A stretch of 32,737 bases of DNA from an uncultured Lachnospiraceae bacterium (GCA_910578405.1 CAJTQO010000039.1:1-32737); one strand, 5' to 3'; positions 7,946 to 15,460 are shown, numbered from the stretch's first letter. Numbers and translations: made by a program. The notes: generated by a model from the sequence alone, not told the origin.

Positions 7946-7948
7946 TTA
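7921..7948. repeat. Two tandem 14-bp units across the argC stop
   Basis: The unit CAAAAAACTCCTTA occurs twice in succession (7921-7934 and 7935-7948). On the coding strand each unit gives TAAGGAGTTTTTTG, so the duplicated unit contains both the argC stop codon and a ribosome-binding-site-like AAGGAG. It may be a recent slippage duplication. Confidence 0.85.
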
Positions 7949-8911
7949 CAAATTCAGCCCCTTATCCTCTTCGCACCCCAAAATCAGGTTCAGACACTGT
8001 ACAGCGGCTCCCGAAGCCCCTTTCCCCAAATTGTCAAAACGTGCGCTCACCAACACCCTTTCGTCATTCCCCGTCACAAAAATCTCCAAACCGTCCCAGC
8101 CCGAACAGCTATTCCCTGCCAGGAATCCCTGATACTCCGCTTCCTTTCCAAAAGGCGTCACGCGGATAAATTTTTCCCCCTGGAAGTAATCTTGGAAAAA
8201 CCCATGCAGCTTCTCCGGCGTTTGCCCGCCAGACAACATATCTGTGTAAAATGGCACGGTTATTAACATACCACTGTAATAATCGCAAATCAAAGGAGAG
8301 AAAAGAGGCGTGCGCTCCAGTCCTGTAACTTTCTGCATCTCTTTTAAATGTTTATGGTTCTGCCCAAGCGCATATTCCCTGGGCGCATCCAGCGCGGACT
8401 CCCGCCCTTCGGCCTCATAAACGGCAATGGTCTTTTTCCCGGCCCCGCTGTACCCTGACATAGCAAAAGCCGATACCGGATAGTCTTTGGGCAAAATGCC
8501 CGCCGCCACCATCGGATAAACCGCCGTTATGAAACCTGTGGCATAACAGCCGGGAACGGCAATCCGTTTCGCCCCACGCACCGCTTCCCTATGCCCCGCC
8601 GAAAGCTCCGGGAAACCGTAAGCCCAGCCTTCTTCTGTCCGGTGCGCCGTGGAAGTGTCTATCACCGTTACTTTCTCATTCTCCACTAACCCTACCGACT
8701 CCCTCGCCGCCGCGTCCGGCAGGCAAAGGAAAGTCACCTCCGATTCGTTAATCCGCCTCCTGCGCTCCTCCTTATCCTTCCTTAATTCTGCGCTTATCGA
8801 AAGAAGCTCAATATCCTCCCTTCCCGCAAAACGCTCGTAAATCCTAAGCCCTGTGGTCCCTTCGCTCCCATCAATAAAAACTTTTGTTTTCTTTATGTTT
8901 TCTCTTTCCAT
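7946..8911 (-). CDS. argC: N-acetyl-gamma-glutamyl-phosphate reductase (short type)
   Basis: This is the third enzyme of arginine synthesis, reducing N-acetylglutamyl phosphate to the semialdehyde with NADPH. From MERENIKK the protein has 321 residues, close to the usual 310 of the short ArgC type. It shows the nucleotide-binding start KVFIDGSEGTTGLRIYERF, the catalytic cysteine in VPGCYATGF, and C-terminal RFDNLGKGASGAAVQC. The frame stays open upstream to 9055. An ATG at 9028 has a better ribosome binding site (AAAGGGAG) and lies about 60 bases from the predicted transcription start, so the true protein may carry 39 extra residues. The family alignment favours 8911. It is divergent from argG, with a shared regulatory region. 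Confidence 0.92.
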   Translation of the reverse strand: MERENIKKTKVFIDGSEGTTGLRIYERFAGREDIELLSISAELRKDKEERRRRINESEVTFLCLPDAAARESVGLVENEKVTVIDTSTAHRTEEGWAYGFPELSAGHREAVRGAKRIAVPGCYATGFITAVYPMVAAGILPKDYPVSAFAMSGYSGAGKKTIAVYEAEGRESALDAPREYALGQNHKHLKEMQKVTGLERTPLFSPLICDYYSGMLITVPFYTDMLSGGQTPEKLHGFFQDYFQGEKFIRVTPFGKEAEYQGFLAGNSCSGWDGLEIFVTGNDERVLVSARFDNLGKGASGAAVQCLNLILGCEEDKGLNL

Positions 8912-9095
8912 CCTGCTCGTTACGCTCCATTCTTCCTTAAAAACCAATTTCGCTCTGTATCCAAATCCCATAAGGCAACGGCCATAAACCGTTATCCGTT
9001 TCCCAACCGCCTTACCGACAACGTTCATCATACTCCCTTTGCCGGAAAACCTCAACCTTTTTCCTTTTTTTCACCCTTTCTCTTTGGCTCGCATA

Positions 9096-9124
9096 AGTAT
9101 ACAATATTTTTGCATAATATGCAA
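9096..9124 (-). promoter_or_regulatory. argC promoter
   Basis: On the minus strand, TTGCAT (9124-9119), a 17-bp spacer and TATACT (9101-9096). Transcription would start near 9089. Confidence 0.65.
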
Positions 9125-9163
9125 TGAATTTTTATTTTTATACAGAAATTTAATAAAAATCCA
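9125..9163. promoter_or_regulatory. Two ArgR/AhrC-like operator boxes between argC and argG
   Basis: TGAATTTTTATTTT (9125-9138) and TTAATAAAAATCCA (9150-9163) resemble the arginine-box consensus TGAATAAAAATTCA, in opposite orientations, with centres 25 bp apart between the two divergent promoters. The region is very AT-rich, so chance resemblance is possible. Gene context makes ArgR control plausible. Confidence 0.5.
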
Positions 9164-9184
9164 ATTTTTATGCAAAGATTCCTC

Positions 9185-9213
9185 TTGCATTTCCAAAAAG
9201 AATGATGTATATT
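9185..9213 (+). promoter_or_regulatory. argG promoter
   Basis: TTGCAT (9185-9190), a 17-bp spacer and TATATT (9208-9213), about 35 bases before the ATG at 9255. Confidence 0.65.
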
Positions 9214-9254
9214 GTTTTTGAGAAGAGAACAAAAATACTGGAGGCATTTATATT

Positions 9255-10481
9255 ATGAAAGAAAAAGTAGTCCTTGCCTACTCCGGTGGGCTTGATACCA
9301 CTGCCATTATCCCATGGCTGAAAGAAAATTTTGATTATGAAGTTATCTGTGTATGCGTAAACTGCGGACAAGAGGAGGAGCTGGACGGGCTGGAAGAGCG
9401 CGCAAAATCCTGCGGGGCCCAAAAGCTCTACATAGAAGACGTGACTGACGAATTCTGCGACGAATACATTATGCCATGTGTCCAGGCACATGCCGTATAT
9501 GAGAACAAATACTTGTTAGGCACTTCCATGGCCCGGCCGTTAATTGCGAAAAAATTAGTGGAAATTGCCCGCAAGGAAGGCGCCACAGCCATTTGCCATG
9601 GCGCCACAGGAAAGGGGAATGACCAAATCCGCTTTGAGCTTGGCATTAAAGCGCTTGCCCCTGATTTGAAAATCATCGCCGCATGGAGAAACGAGAAATG
9701 GACGATGGATTCCCGGGAATCTGAAATTGAATACTGCAAGGCGCATGGAATCGACCTGCCTTTCTCCGCAGATTCTTCTTACAGCCGCGACCGGAATCTG
9801 TGGCATATCAGCCATGAAGGTCTGGAACTGGAAAATCCGGGCAATGAACCGAATTTTGAACATCTCCTCGTCCTTGGAACCACTCCGGAGAAAGCGCCGG
9901 AAGAAGGCGAATATGTAACCATGACCTTTGAAAAAGGCGTCCCCACTTCCGTAAACGGGAAAAAGATGAAAGTTTCCGACATTATCCGTGAGCTGAACGC
10001 ACTGGGCGGCAAACACGGGATAGGCATCGTGGACATCGTGGAAAACCGTGTGGTCGGCATGAAATCCCGCGGCGTGTATGAAACGCCGGGCGGAACCATC
10101 CTTTACGAAGCGCACCAGCAATTGGAAGAACTGATTCTGGATCGGGATACGTATGCCCTGAAAACCGATATGGGCAACAAACTGGCGCAGATTGTCTACG
10201 AAGGAAAATGGTTCACACCGCTGCGCGAAGCAGTGCAGGCATTTATTGAAACCACACAGCAGTATGTGACGGGCGAAGTGAAATTTAAGCTTTACAAAGG
10301 CAATATCATCAAAGCCGGGACAACTTCCCCTTATTCCCTTTATAACGAAAGCATCGCTTCCTTCACCACTGGCGACCTCTATGACCACCATGATGCAGAA
10401 GGCTTTATTAATCTCTTTGGCCTGTCCTGCAAAGTGCGCGCTATGAAAATGCAGGAAGCGGAAAAAACAGGATTGCGCTAA
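9255..10481 (+). CDS. argG: Argininosuccinate synthase
   Basis: The 408-residue protein matches ArgG over its full length. The N-type ATP pyrophosphatase P-loop AYSGGLDTT is at residues 8-16. GTSMARPLIAKKLVEIA, CHGATGKGNDQIRFEL, SADSSYSRDRNLWHISHEG and TTSPYSLYNES are all intact. It joins citrulline and aspartate with ATP in arginine synthesis. The ATG at 9255 follows GGAGG at a spacing of about ten bases. argC is divergent and the intergenic region holds ArgR-like boxes. argH is not in this window. Confidence 0.97.
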   Translation: MKEKVVLAYSGGLDTTAIIPWLKENFDYEVICVCVNCGQEEELDGLEERAKSCGAQKLYIEDVTDEFCDEYIMPCVQAHAVYENKYLLGTSMARPLIAKKLVEIARKEGATAICHGATGKGNDQIRFELGIKALAPDLKIIAAWRNEKWTMDSRESEIEYCKAHGIDLPFSADSSYSRDRNLWHISHEGLELENPGNEPNFEHLLVLGTTPEKAPEEGEYVTMTFEKGVPTSVNGKKMKVSDIIRELNALGGKHGIGIVDIVENRVVGMKSRGVYETPGGTILYEAHQQLEELILDRDTYALKTDMGNKLAQIVYEGKWFTPLREAVQAFIETTQQYVTGEVKFKLYKGNIIKAGTTSPYSLYNESIASFTTGDLYDHHDAEGFINLFGLSCKVRAMKMQEAEKTGLR

Positions 10482-10511
10482 AGCGGCAGGAGAATGCAAA
10501 GGAGCATAAAA

Positions 10512-10805
10512 ATGGATGTCATTACTTTATTGATCACGTATTTCGTGTCAATGAACCTCATCGGACTGTTCCTGATGGGATTGGACAAACACAAAGCAAA
10601 AAAACACCTGTGGCGGATTCCGGAATCAACTCTGTTCATCACGGCTATTATCGGGGGAAGCATCGGCTGCATCATCGGCATGTATGCCTTCCGCCATAAA
10701 ACCAGGCGCTGGTATTTCGTCTATGGCATGCCGGTTATCCTGGCGCTGCAGATTGCATTGTTTGTGGCCATCCTTCATGCGCCGTTCCAAATCCAGATTA
10801 TGTAA
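10512..10805 (+). CDS. DUF1294 family small membrane protein
   Basis: The 97-residue protein has three hydrophobic segments (about residues 3-22, 41-58 and 70-90) and the conserved DUF1294 core: MGLDKHKAKKHLWRIPE, then GGSIGCIIGMYAFRHKTRR, then YGMPVI. The role of the family is unknown; it is a cytoplasmic-membrane protein. AAAGGAG eight bases before the ATG at 10512 decides the start; an in-frame ATG at 10494 is the weaker choice. It begins 30 bases after argG and is followed by a terminator, so it probably shares the argG transcript. Confidence 0.87.
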   Translation: MDVITLLITYFVSMNLIGLFLMGLDKHKAKKHLWRIPESTLFITAIIGGSIGCIIGMYAFRHKTRRWYFVYGMPVILALQIALFVAILHAPFQIQIM

Positions 10806-10852
10806 AGCATTCCTTTCATTCTCCCCTTATAAAAATGTCTTCGACACTTTAA

Positions 10853-10890
10853 CCCCCTATCCCCCATTATGGGGGAATGAGGGGGCTTTT
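10853..10890 (+). terminator. Strong terminator after argG-DUF1294
   Basis: Two stacked complementary blocks (CCCCC...GGGGG outer; TCCCCCATTATGGGGGA inner) are followed by CTTTT. It ends the core block; the base composition changes downstream. Confidence 0.88.
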
Positions 10891-11191
10891 AAGTGAAAAA
10901 GGCGATTTTTTTCCATCCCTATTTCTGGAATTTATCTTTTTAAAAATTCAGAACCTGCTCTAAAAACTCTGCCTGCTTAGAGCCAAAGCATTTTTTACTG
11001 AAGGCTTTCCATGGGAAATCTTAACGCGATATAAAATCCAAATCAATACTCACAAAAAGGGATTATTGCCCAATCTGACTATACAGATATGTTCATTGAC
11101 TTTTGCGCCGCATGTGCGTATGATAATAACCATAAAAACATCCATCCCATATATCCGGCAAAATGCAGGCATAACTGAAAGGAATGATTTC
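10891..11191. other. Gap with promoter only
   Basis: About 300 bases without a convincing gene. A 26-codon minus-strand stretch (11017-10940, FPWKAFSKKCFGSKQAEFLE then a stop) looks protein-like but is closed by a stop on both sides; it may be a gene remnant. The right part holds the promoter at 11096-11124. Confidence 0.4.
11096..11124 (+). promoter_or_regulatory. Promoter of the truncated response regulator
   Basis: TTGACT (11096-11101), a 17-bp spacer and TATGAT (11119-11124). The predicted leader is about 60 bases. Confidence 0.65.
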
Positions 11192-11344
11192 ATGGCAAAT
11201 ATTTTAATTGTAGAAGACGAAAAGAAGATGCAGGACATTATCTGTGAATATATGCACAGGGGAGGACATACCTGTTTTACTGCTGATGATGGTGTAGACG
11301 CTCTGATGTTACTGCTATTTTGTACCGTCCAGTGCGTCCTTTGA
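11192..11344 (+). pseudogene. Truncated OmpR-type response regulator
   Basis: The ATG at 11192 (AAAGGA upstream) opens a frame reading MANILIVEDEKKMQDIIC and continuing to TADDGVDALMLL, the first 41 residues of a receiver domain, including the acidic ED pair. Around 11315 the similarity stops; nine unrelated residues and a stop follow. The phospho-acceptor Asp region and the DNA-binding domain are missing. Promoter and ribosome binding site are intact, so this looks like the 5' end of a real gene cut by a deletion or insertion. The cut marks the left edge of the AT-rich accessory region. Confidence 0.85.
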
Positions 11345-11607
11345 AGGAATTATGAATTTGGCTAACAGTGACAATCCAGTGATTTTAAAAGAATTGTTTA
11401 TTCTTATGGCGCATTGCATCATTTGGTTTTGGCTTTATCTGTCCATTTCCAAACGGCAGAGAAAACATTCGGGAAGCTACCCTTTGTAGCTATTTTTAGA
11501 GAAATTTTATTCCATTTAGTAAACCGATGTTATATAATAAAGCCAGTGACGAATCCGGATTTGAAACAAGGATTATTTATGAACTTAATTTTAGAGGTTA
11601 GGATATT
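11345..11607 (+). other. Rearrangement junction, no assignable gene
   Basis: All three plus frames contain short open stretches. The longest begins at an ATG at 11352 (MNLANSDNPVILKEL...) and stops by about 11490; none has a recognisable family. A TATAAT at 11533-11538 with a weak TTCCAT -35 at 17 bp could drive the kinase-like gene at 11608. The segment probably joins two unrelated DNA pieces. Confidence 0.4.
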
Positions 11608-12153
11608 ATGAAACAAGGAAGAATTATTATTATCACAGGTTCTCCGGGAACAGGAAAGACTGCGACAGCGTCAGTCATTGCTCAAAAATCCGATTTAGAA
11701 AAATCAGTGCATATGCATACCGATGACTTTTATGACTATCTCAGCAAAGGCGCTATTCCGCCACATCTTCCGCAATCAAATGCGCAAAATTTAATTGTGA
11801 TAGAGGCTTTTTTAGAAGCTGCAAAACGGTTTGCCTGTGCCGGATATGATGTTGTAGTTGATGGCATTGTAGGCCCTTGGTTTTTGGAACCTTGGAGAAA
11901 TGCCGTTCAAGAAGGATACGAGGTACACTATATAATTTTAAGCGCCGACAAAAAAACGACCATGAATCGAGCGATTGAACGCTCTAAGCTGGATAGACAA
12001 ACGAATATTGAACTGGTGGAAACGATGTGGACGCAATTTAATTCTTTGAATGAATACAAGCATTATGCTTTAGAAACAACAGGTTTAACTGTCGATGAAA
12101 CTGTACGGATGATAAGAGAAACGGTTAGTAAAAGAACTAATTTACTTATTTGA
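11608..12153 (+). CDS. P-loop kinase-like protein (AAA_33 / zeta-toxin-like fold)
   Basis: The 181-residue protein has Walker A GSPGTGKT at residues 11-18, a paired acid HTDDFYDYL at residues 38-45 where small-molecule kinases bind substrate, a DVVVDGIVGPWFLEPW strand (Walker B position) and a lid-like arginine helix (NRAIERSKLDRQ). This fits the AAA_33 group of metabolite or antibiotic phosphotransferases. The substrate is unknown. There is no neighbouring antitoxin-like gene, so a toxin role is not supported. The start at 11608 has AGGTTAGG upstream. The stop is 20 bases before the hydrolase gene, so the two are likely co-transcribed. Codon use is more AT-rich than in the flanking core genes. 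Confidence 0.72.
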   Translation: MKQGRIIIITGSPGTGKTATASVIAQKSDLEKSVHMHTDDFYDYLSKGAIPPHLPQSNAQNLIVIEAFLEAAKRFACAGYDVVVDGIVGPWFLEPWRNAVQEGYEVHYIILSADKKTTMNRAIERSKLDRQTNIELVETMWTQFNSLNEYKHYALETTGLTVDETVRMIRETVSKRTNLLI

Positions 12154-12173
12154 TTGAAAGGAAAAGCGAAAGA

Positions 12174-13037
12174 ATGAGTATCCTGAAAATTGCATTATTG
12201 CAAATTGCGCCTTGCAAAAACTTAGATGAAAATCTCGAAAAAGGAATAACATGTTGTAAAAAAGCAAAAGAAAAAGGGGCTGATATCGCACTGTTCCCCG
12301 AAATGTGGAGCAATGGATATAACATTTATGACAGACCTGTTGACGAATGGAAAAAAGAAGCGATTTCTATGGATAGCGATTTTATCAATGCCTTTGGCAT
12401 ACTTGCAAAGCAGCTTAAAATGGCTATTGGAGTTACGCTGCTTGAAAAATATAAAAACGCCCCCCGCAATTCGCTTGCTCTTTTTGACAGATATGGGGAG
12501 TTGCAATTGGTTTATGCCAAAGTACATACCTGTGATTTTGATGTAGAACGAAATTTGACAGCAGGTGAGGATTTTTATGTTAAAACACTGGATACATCTT
12601 GCGGAAAGGTAAAAATAGGCGCAATGATTTGTTATGACAGAGAATTTCCAGAAAGCGCACGAATCCTCATGTTAAAAGGCGCAGAACTTATTCTTGTTCC
12701 CAATGCCTGCCCAATGGAAATAAACCGCCTTTCACAACTTCGCGCCAGAGCTTTTGAAAATATGTTGGCTATTGCTACCTGCAATTATCCCAAAGCTGTG
12801 CCTGACTGTAACGGTAACTCGAGTGTATTTGATGGCGTTATTTATTTGCCGAATGAAAACGGCTCAAGAGATACCTGTATTTTTCAGGCAGAGGAAGAAG
12901 AAGGAATTTATATTGCCGAACTTGATTTAAAGCAACTACAAGAGTATCGTGAATGCGAAGGATTCGGCAATGCCTATCGACATCCCCAAAAATATAAACT
13001 CTTGACCGAATCAAAAATTGAAAAACCATTTACTTAG
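12174..13037 (+). CDS. Carbon-nitrogen hydrolase (nitrilase superfamily)
   Basis: The 287-residue protein has the complete nitrilase-superfamily triad: Glu43 in FPEMW, Lys116 in YAKVHTC and Cys153 in MICYDREFPE. Length and motif spacing fit small amidases such as omega-amidase or N-carbamoyl-amine hydrolase; the exact substrate cannot be told. ATG at 12174 is preferred, with AAAGGA upstream; TTG at 12150 would extend it by eight residues and overlap the upstream stop. It is probably in one operon with the P-loop kinase-like gene, which suggests modification of a shared small molecule (inference). Confidence 0.86.
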   Translation: MSILKIALLQIAPCKNLDENLEKGITCCKKAKEKGADIALFPEMWSNGYNIYDRPVDEWKKEAISMDSDFINAFGILAKQLKMAIGVTLLEKYKNAPRNSLALFDRYGELQLVYAKVHTCDFDVERNLTAGEDFYVKTLDTSCGKVKIGAMICYDREFPESARILMLKGAELILVPNACPMEINRLSQLRARAFENMLAIATCNYPKAVPDCNGNSSVFDGVIYLPNENGSRDTCIFQAEEEEGIYIAELDLKQLQEYRECEGFGNAYRHPQKYKLLTESKIEKPFT

Positions 13038-13288
13038 AAGCAATGAATGTTCCAAACGAATTTGAAATAATAGACTTCAAAGGCGGCCTTTATGCTGTAG
13101 CAACGGACATAGACCAGAAAACAGATAAGGGGCTTATGGACACGGAGATTGACCAGTTTCTAAACGAAAATGGATTGAAACGTGGCACATCACGTTCAGA
13201 ATTAGGAAATATAATTACGTCGCCACTTGGGAAAAAAATAATGGGATATGAACAGATGGACTATGATATCCCCATAAAGGCAAAATAA
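13025..13288 (+). pseudogene. C-terminal fragment of an AraC-type regulator (GyrI-like effector domain)
   Basis: Beginning about IYLEAMNVPNEFEIIDFKGG, the frame reads the last 80 or so residues of an AraC-family regulator with a GyrI-like ligand-binding domain: GGLYAVATDID, ELGNIITSP and MGYEQMDYDIPIK. The DNA-binding domain and the first part of the effector domain are absent. The ATG at 13043 has no ribosome binding site, and in-frame coding similarity seems to continue upstream into the end of the hydrolase gene. It is therefore a remnant joined to foreign DNA, though translation of a free half-domain cannot be excluded. Confidence 0.78.
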
Positions 13289-13341
13289 ATCCCAGTTTTG
13301 CGGTGAGGCAAAAATAAGTAAATGGAATTTGGAGGGCGGCT

Positions 13342-13752
13342 ATGTATGAGAGAATGCTGAATAAGCAGCTTATTCCAACCTTAGAAGAAATGGCAACGTA
13401 TTGTTCGGAGAATGCCCAACGCTTTTCTATGATAAATGATTGGCTAACTACTGCGTTCCATACAGAACAGAGAGTGGTTTTCCCTTATGGCAATAAATAC
13501 GGTTGGGGAATCGGACACTATAAAAAGAAAAAGCTTATGTGCAATATCTTTGCTGAAGATGGCGCATTTACAGTTATGATGAGATTAACGGATGCGCAGT
13601 ATGCAGCGGTTTATGGGGAGTTGAAAAAATACACCCAAGAATACATTGATAATAAATATCCTTGCGGCGATGGCGGCTGGATACATTATCGGGTTATCTG
13701 CCAGGAACATTATGAAGATGTTGTGAAACTGTTAGATGTAAAATGTTTATAA
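13342..13752 (+). CDS. DUF3788 family protein
   Basis: The 136-residue cytoplasmic protein contains the DUF3788 core: YGNKYGWGIGHYKKKKLMC, then MMRLTDAQYAAVY and CGDGGWIHYRV near the C-terminus. The function of the family is unknown; its members often look like small-molecule-binding or sensor-type single domains. GGAGGGCGG lies just before the ATG at 13342, a strong site. It sits alone between two gene fragments. Confidence 0.8.
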   Translation: MYERMLNKQLIPTLEEMATYCSENAQRFSMINDWLTTAFHTEQRVVFPYGNKYGWGIGHYKKKKLMCNIFAEDGAFTVMMRLTDAQYAAVYGELKKYTQEYIDNKYPCGDGGWIHYRVICQEHYEDVVKLLDVKCL

Positions 13753-13791
13753 CAATCAATCCTGTAAAATTCCATTTTTAGAACAGGAAAA

Positions 13792-13998
13792 GTGGGAATT
13801 GAGGAATTGGCGCAACACTGCCGCTTTCGTAACTGCACGCATACTAATGGCCCCGGATGTGCCGTTCTGGCATCTATGGAATCCAGTGAATTGGAAAGCC
13901 ATCACAAGTTGAAGCATGAAACCAGTTATGACGGCTTGAGCAGCAAGGAAATCGAAGTCAACAAGCGTAAGCGTATATTCAAAGAGGTTGCGGTGTGA
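13792..13998 (+). pseudogene. C-terminal fragment of ribosome-assembly GTPase RsgA
   Basis: The frame reads IEELAQHCRFRNCTHTNGPG, then CAVLASMESSELE and ending FKEVAV. It has the cysteine/histidine zinc-binding pattern of the RsgA (YloQ) C-terminus. The OB fold and the GTPase domain are missing. The only start is GTG at 13792 without a good ribosome binding site. About 68 of the usual 290 residues remain. The sequence diverges from the most usual RsgA (HHKLKHETSYDGLS), so it may derive from an accessory paralogue. Confidence 0.8.
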
Positions 13999-14051
13999 AG
14001 AATGCCAGACGTTTTAAAAAAACAACGGAAACGGAAATGAGGAAGAAAGAC

Positions 14052-14735
14052 ATGAATATTGAATTTTTGAAAGAAAATATGATGGGGCCTAACGCATGGC
14101 TGATGGCAGAGGAATTGACAGCAAATTTACCTTTGAAAAAAGGAATGCGGGTTTTGGATTTAGGATGTGGCCGTGGATTGACTTCTGTGTTTTTGGCAGA
14201 AAAATTCGGTGTACAGGTTTTTGCGGTAGATTTATGGACATCTGCCACAGAAAATTATGAGCGTTTCAAGCAGGCGGAAGTATCCGATTTGATTGTCCCT
14301 TTGCAATTTGACGCTTTGCAGCTTCCTTTTGCAGAAGGCTTTTTCGATGCAGTTGTCAGCGTGGATTCCTATCACTATTTCGGGAATAATGATACCTATT
14401 TTGAAAAGGCATTGAAGCCGATACTGAAAAAAGATGCTATTGTAGCCATTGCTTTTCCGGGCATGAAATATGAAGTGCATGGTAATATCCCAGAAGAGAT
14501 GAAGCCGCTTTGGGAAGCGGAAGCATTGGAAATGTGGCACTCAATCGACTGGTGGAAACCCAAATTTACACCACATCTAAAAGACTTCCGAATTGCTGAG
14601 ATGGATTGCTTTGACAGAGCATGGAATGATTGGCTGTCTTGTAATAACCCATATGCGGTTGAGGATAGGTTGATGATTGAAACAGATAACGGCCGATTTA
14701 TGAACTTGATTAAGTTCACAGGAAGCATTTGCTAA
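14052..14735 (+). CDS. Class I SAM-dependent methyltransferase
   Basis: The 227-residue protein has methyltransferase motif I VLDLGCGRG at residues 34-42, an acidic strand-2 end (VFAVDLW), a motif II-like FDALQLPFAEGFFDAVVSVD and a post-motif helix. It belongs to the UbiE/Methyltransf_11 type acting on a small molecule; the substrate is not identifiable. The start is uncertain: GTG 13995 and ATG 14037 are in frame, but ATG 14052 (MNIEFLKENMMGPN) has AGGAAG six bases upstream and matches the usual N-terminus of such proteins. It overlaps no intact gene and follows directly after the RsgA fragment. Confidence 0.85.
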   Translation: MNIEFLKENMMGPNAWLMAEELTANLPLKKGMRVLDLGCGRGLTSVFLAEKFGVQVFAVDLWTSATENYERFKQAEVSDLIVPLQFDALQLPFAEGFFDAVVSVDSYHYFGNNDTYFEKALKPILKKDAIVAIAFPGMKYEVHGNIPEEMKPLWEAEALEMWHSIDWWKPKFTPHLKDFRIAEMDCFDRAWNDWLSCNNPYAVEDRLMIETDNGRFMNLIKFTGSIC

Positions 14736-14825
14736 AAATAGTTCTATTACAAACGCAGTCTTACACATCGTGTAGGGCTGCTACGAATGCTGATTGATAC
14801 ACATCCCAATGAAGATTTTTATGCG

Positions 14826-14880
14826 CGCTTACCACCCCACTGCTACACCATTTTTGAAAGAGCCTTGATGTGACAAGAAA
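14826..14880 (+). repeat. Element-end repeat, copy A
   Basis: CGCTTACCACCCCACTGC and the following bases to about 14880 align with copy B at 15404-15460 at roughly 80% identity. The block TACACCATTTTTGAAAGAGC is identical in both. Sequences of this kind (CTTACTACACCAC...) commonly lie just after tyrosine integrase genes in clostridial elements (from memory). No integrase remains here. Confidence 0.75.
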
Positions 14881-15070
14881 TGAAAACTTAATGCTCCAGA
14901 ATATCCAGAAAATCAATTGTCGGATAACAATGCTGAAATCAATTAGTGAAATTGCTCCTTACGCCCCGTTTGGTAAATCAAAGACAACACAATTACTGAA
15001 AGAGATGGGTAAAAAAAGTGTTGTGAAAATTGAAGGCAGAGGACGGGGCGCTAAGTATGTGATAAAGTAA
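14870..15070 (+). pseudogene. Winged-helix-like C-terminal remnant
   Basis: A 66-codon frame with only a GTG start and no ribosome binding site. The last 45 residues (MLKSISEIAPYAPFGKSKTT and LLKEMGKKSVVKIEGRGRG) look like a winged helix of the kind found at the C-terminus of Fic, AlbA or RecG-like proteins. It starts within copy A of the element-end repeat. Probably a decayed gene end; the family is not secure. Confidence 0.4.
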
Positions 15071-15314
15071 TCAAGCCGTGTGAACTTTGATGACGCGAAA
15101 GAAAAGCTGCACCGGGTAGTGAACTCTTAAAAACCCCATTGGTAAAGCTGTTTACTTTACCAACGTATTTACCAATTTTACAGGGACAAATATGAGAAAG
15201 TATGAAACGATTTGAGAAAACACTTTGGAAACACAGAACTTAGGAACAGTCCCAAAAGACTGTAAAATCAAGCATTTGAGAAGAAATACAGAACATATAA
15301 GGAGTTATGGAAAA
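15071..15314. other. Non-coding element-end region with inverted repeat
   Basis: No gene. The inverted repeat TTGGTAAAG-CTGTTTA-CTTTACCAA lies at 15139-15163 and is followed by another TTTACCA (15170-15176), resembling integrase arm-type sites. The right end supplies AAGGAG ten bases before the ATG copy at 15315. This was probably the native ribosome binding site of the phosphatase gene, or that of an earlier inserted element. Confidence 0.45.
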
Positions 15315-15345
15315 ATGATAAAAATATTATTTGTCTGTCACGGCA
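15315..15345 (+). repeat. Left 31-bp attachment-like repeat (attL)
   Basis: These 31 bases are identical to the first 31 bases of the phosphatase gene at 18408, including its ATG. After the repeat the two copies differ completely. An exact duplication of a gene's 5' end on both sides of a foreign segment is the signature of site-specific integration. Confidence 0.85.
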
Positions 15346-15403
15346 GTATCTTGAAGAATCCCGGAAAAGCCAGCAAAATCAATGGTTTCATGGCTTGAAT
15401 AGG

Positions 15404-15460
15404 CGCTTACTACACCACTAATACACCATTTTTGAAAGAGCCTTGAAATGACAGGAAAAG
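15404..15460 (+). repeat. Element-end repeat, copy B
   Basis: Homologous to copy A at 14826-14880, 578 bp away. Here the repeat contains the promoter of the DUF1016 gene; copy A has lost it. This suggests that two related elements or element ends were stacked at this locus. Confidence 0.75.

Noticed and set aside
9555..10499. 314-codon minus-strand open frame opposite argG
   Set aside because: It is a shadow of the fully conserved argG frame, with no recognisable domain.
10940..11017. Short minus-strand peptide-like stretch before the response regulator
   Set aside because: Only 25 codons between stops, no start codon; recorded in the gap note rather than as a gene.
11608..12153. Zeta-type toxin of a toxin-antitoxin pair
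   Set aside because: The P-loop fold is similar, but no small antitoxin gene is adjacent and the downstream partner is a hydrolase.
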